Assembly (NCBI GenBank): GCA_003451785.1
Contig: DMJL01000198.1
Location: forward strand, 1 to 5,509
Direction: 5' to 3'
Length of the DNA stretch: 5,509 nt
Origin: Bacteroidales bacterium
GTDB taxonomy: Bacteria > Bacteroidota > Bacteroidia > Bacteroidales > UBA7960
Below are positions 4,616 through 5,509 of the stretch, in pieces; within the stretch, counting starts at the first letter, position 1, and each line of letters opens with the position of its first letter. The position numbers and the translations under genes are program-made. Under the pieces are notes generated by a model that was not told the DNA's origin, did no database searches, and was given only the letters and a program-made list of their open reading frames with translations.

Positions 4616-5509
4616 CTATTCATCAACTGTAGTTTCCGGCGCATTGGTTTCGATAATGTCTGCATCTTCTATTCCATCTGAATCAACCTTAGTGATTGCT
4701 GCAATGGCATCATCATTTTTGAGTGCAATTAGCCTAACTCCTTGAGTAGCCCTACCCATATCCCTTAAGCTTGCAACAGGCATTCTGATAGTCATACCCG
4801 ATTTGTTGATTATCATCAGGTCGTCGTTGTCCACTACATTTACCAAGGCTATCATGGCTCCTGTTTTATCGGTGATGTTAAGGCTTTTTACTCCCTTACC
4901 TCCCCTATTGGTAACCCTATACTCCGAAACTGGTGATCTTTTGCCAAATCCATTTTCAGAAACTACCAAAATGCTGCTATTTTCGTCATCTACACAAACC
5001 ATGCCAACAACGCAATCGTCTGCTGATGCCAATGTTATTGCTTTTACACCGCTAGCATTTCGCATCATAGGTCTTACTGTGGCTTCATTAAAACGAATTG
5101 CTTTGCCGCTTTGCAAACCGATGATTACTTCACTTTTACCATTGGTGAGGTTAGCTTCAATCAGTTCGTCGCCTTCATTAATATTGATAGCAATGATACC
5201 ATTCTGCCTTGGACGGCTATATGCTTCCAAACTGGTTTTTTTGATGGTTCCTTTGCGGGTACACAGCACTATGTAGTTGTTTGTCAGATACTCTGGGTCG
5301 GCGAGGTCTTTAACATTAACAATTGCTTTAATTTTATCGTTGCTCGCAATGTTTATGAGGTTTTGAATTGCTCTGCCTTTGCCTACTTTCGTACCTTCGG
5401 GTATTTCAAAAACCCTCATCCAATAGCACTTACCTTGCTCGGTAAAAATCAATAGGTAGTTGTGATTGGTAGCCGAAAAAATGTGAACCACAAAATCTTC
5501 ATCTCTCGT
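4616..5509 (-). CDS. gyrA: DNA gyrase subunit A, C-terminal domain (5' end outside window)
   Basis: GyrA is the breakage-reunion subunit of gyrase (EC 5.6.2.2), the ATP-dependent topoisomerase that introduces negative supercoils. The 297 residues present belong to the DNA-wrapping beta-pinwheel. The frame enters from the right edge with TRDEDFVVHIF, a sequence typical of GyrA just after the GyrA box, and ends at TAG (4616-4618). Five pinwheel blades are recognisable (residues from the edge): HNYLLIFTEQGKCYWMRVFE near 16-35, IVLCTRKGTIKKTSLEAYSR near 80-99, VIIGLQSGKAIRFNEATVRP near 128-147, ILVVSENGFGKRSPVSEYR near 180-198 and LMIINKSGMTIRMPVASLRD near 231-250. An acidic tail (about 275-297, DGIEDADIIE through VDE) follows; such tails modulate wrapping in other GyrA proteins. 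The catalytic tyrosine, the quinolone-resistance region and the canonical GyrA box are outside the window. ParC is the main alternative; the KGRAIQNL and five-blade match favour GyrA. Confidence 0.93.
   Translation of the reverse strand, partial: TRDEDFVVHIFSATNHNYLLIFTEQGKCYWMRVFEIPEGTKVGKGRAIQNLINIASNDKIKAIVNVKDLADPEYLTNNYIVLCTRKGTIKKTSLEAYSRPRQNGIIAININEGDELIEANLTNGKSEVIIGLQSGKAIRFNEATVRPMMRNASGVKAITLASADDCVVGMVCVDDENSSILVVSENGFGKRSPVSEYRVTNRGGKGVKSLNITDKTGAMIALVNVVDNDDLMIINKSGMTIRMPVASLRDMGRATQGVRLIALKNDDAIAAITKVDSDGIEDADIIETNAPETTVDE

Noticed and set aside
4803..5276. 157-residue open frame on the + strand opposite gyrA
   Set aside because: It is antisense to a clearly conserved GyrA domain, is rich in low-complexity Leu/Ser/Thr, and has no recognisable motif.

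Overview
This window almost certainly comes from a member of the Bacteroidota. Three things point there: two type IX secretion system (T9SS) genes, which are confined to that phylum and its relatives; a TAnnTTTG-type -7 promoter box ahead of two genes; and starts without recognisable Shine-Dalgarno sequences. The base composition is moderately AT-rich. I cannot place it more narrowly than phylum from five genes.

Layout. The left half is read rightwards: the C-terminal part of porU (T9SS sortase, cut by the left edge), a 183-bp gap holding a weak terminator-like hairpin, a -7 promoter box and a strong leader hairpin, then complete porV (T9SS outer-membrane shuttle protein), and complete ispF (MEP isoprenoid pathway) 18 bp behind it. 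The right half is read leftwards: the C-terminal domain of gyrA (DNA gyrase subunit A, cut by the right edge), followed by a complete gene for an exported tetratricopeptide-repeat (TPR) protein with its own promoter and a good intrinsic terminator. The two halves converge on a 403-bp non-coding spacer (2893-3295) that carries a cluster of short GC-rich palindromes and repeated heptamers. It looks like a composite of dispersed intergenic repeats of the REP-like kind.

How the genes work together. PorU and PorV are partners in the T9SS attachment complex: PorV carries cargo from the translocon, and PorU cleaves the C-terminal sorting domain and attaches the cargo to surface lipopolysaccharide. 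ispF is probably co-transcribed with porV but belongs to central isoprenoid metabolism. gyrA and the TPR gene are neighbours without obvious functional linkage.

I see no previously undescribed multigene system. All five genes belong to families I recognise. The least explained sequence is the palindrome-rich spacer and the structured porV leader.
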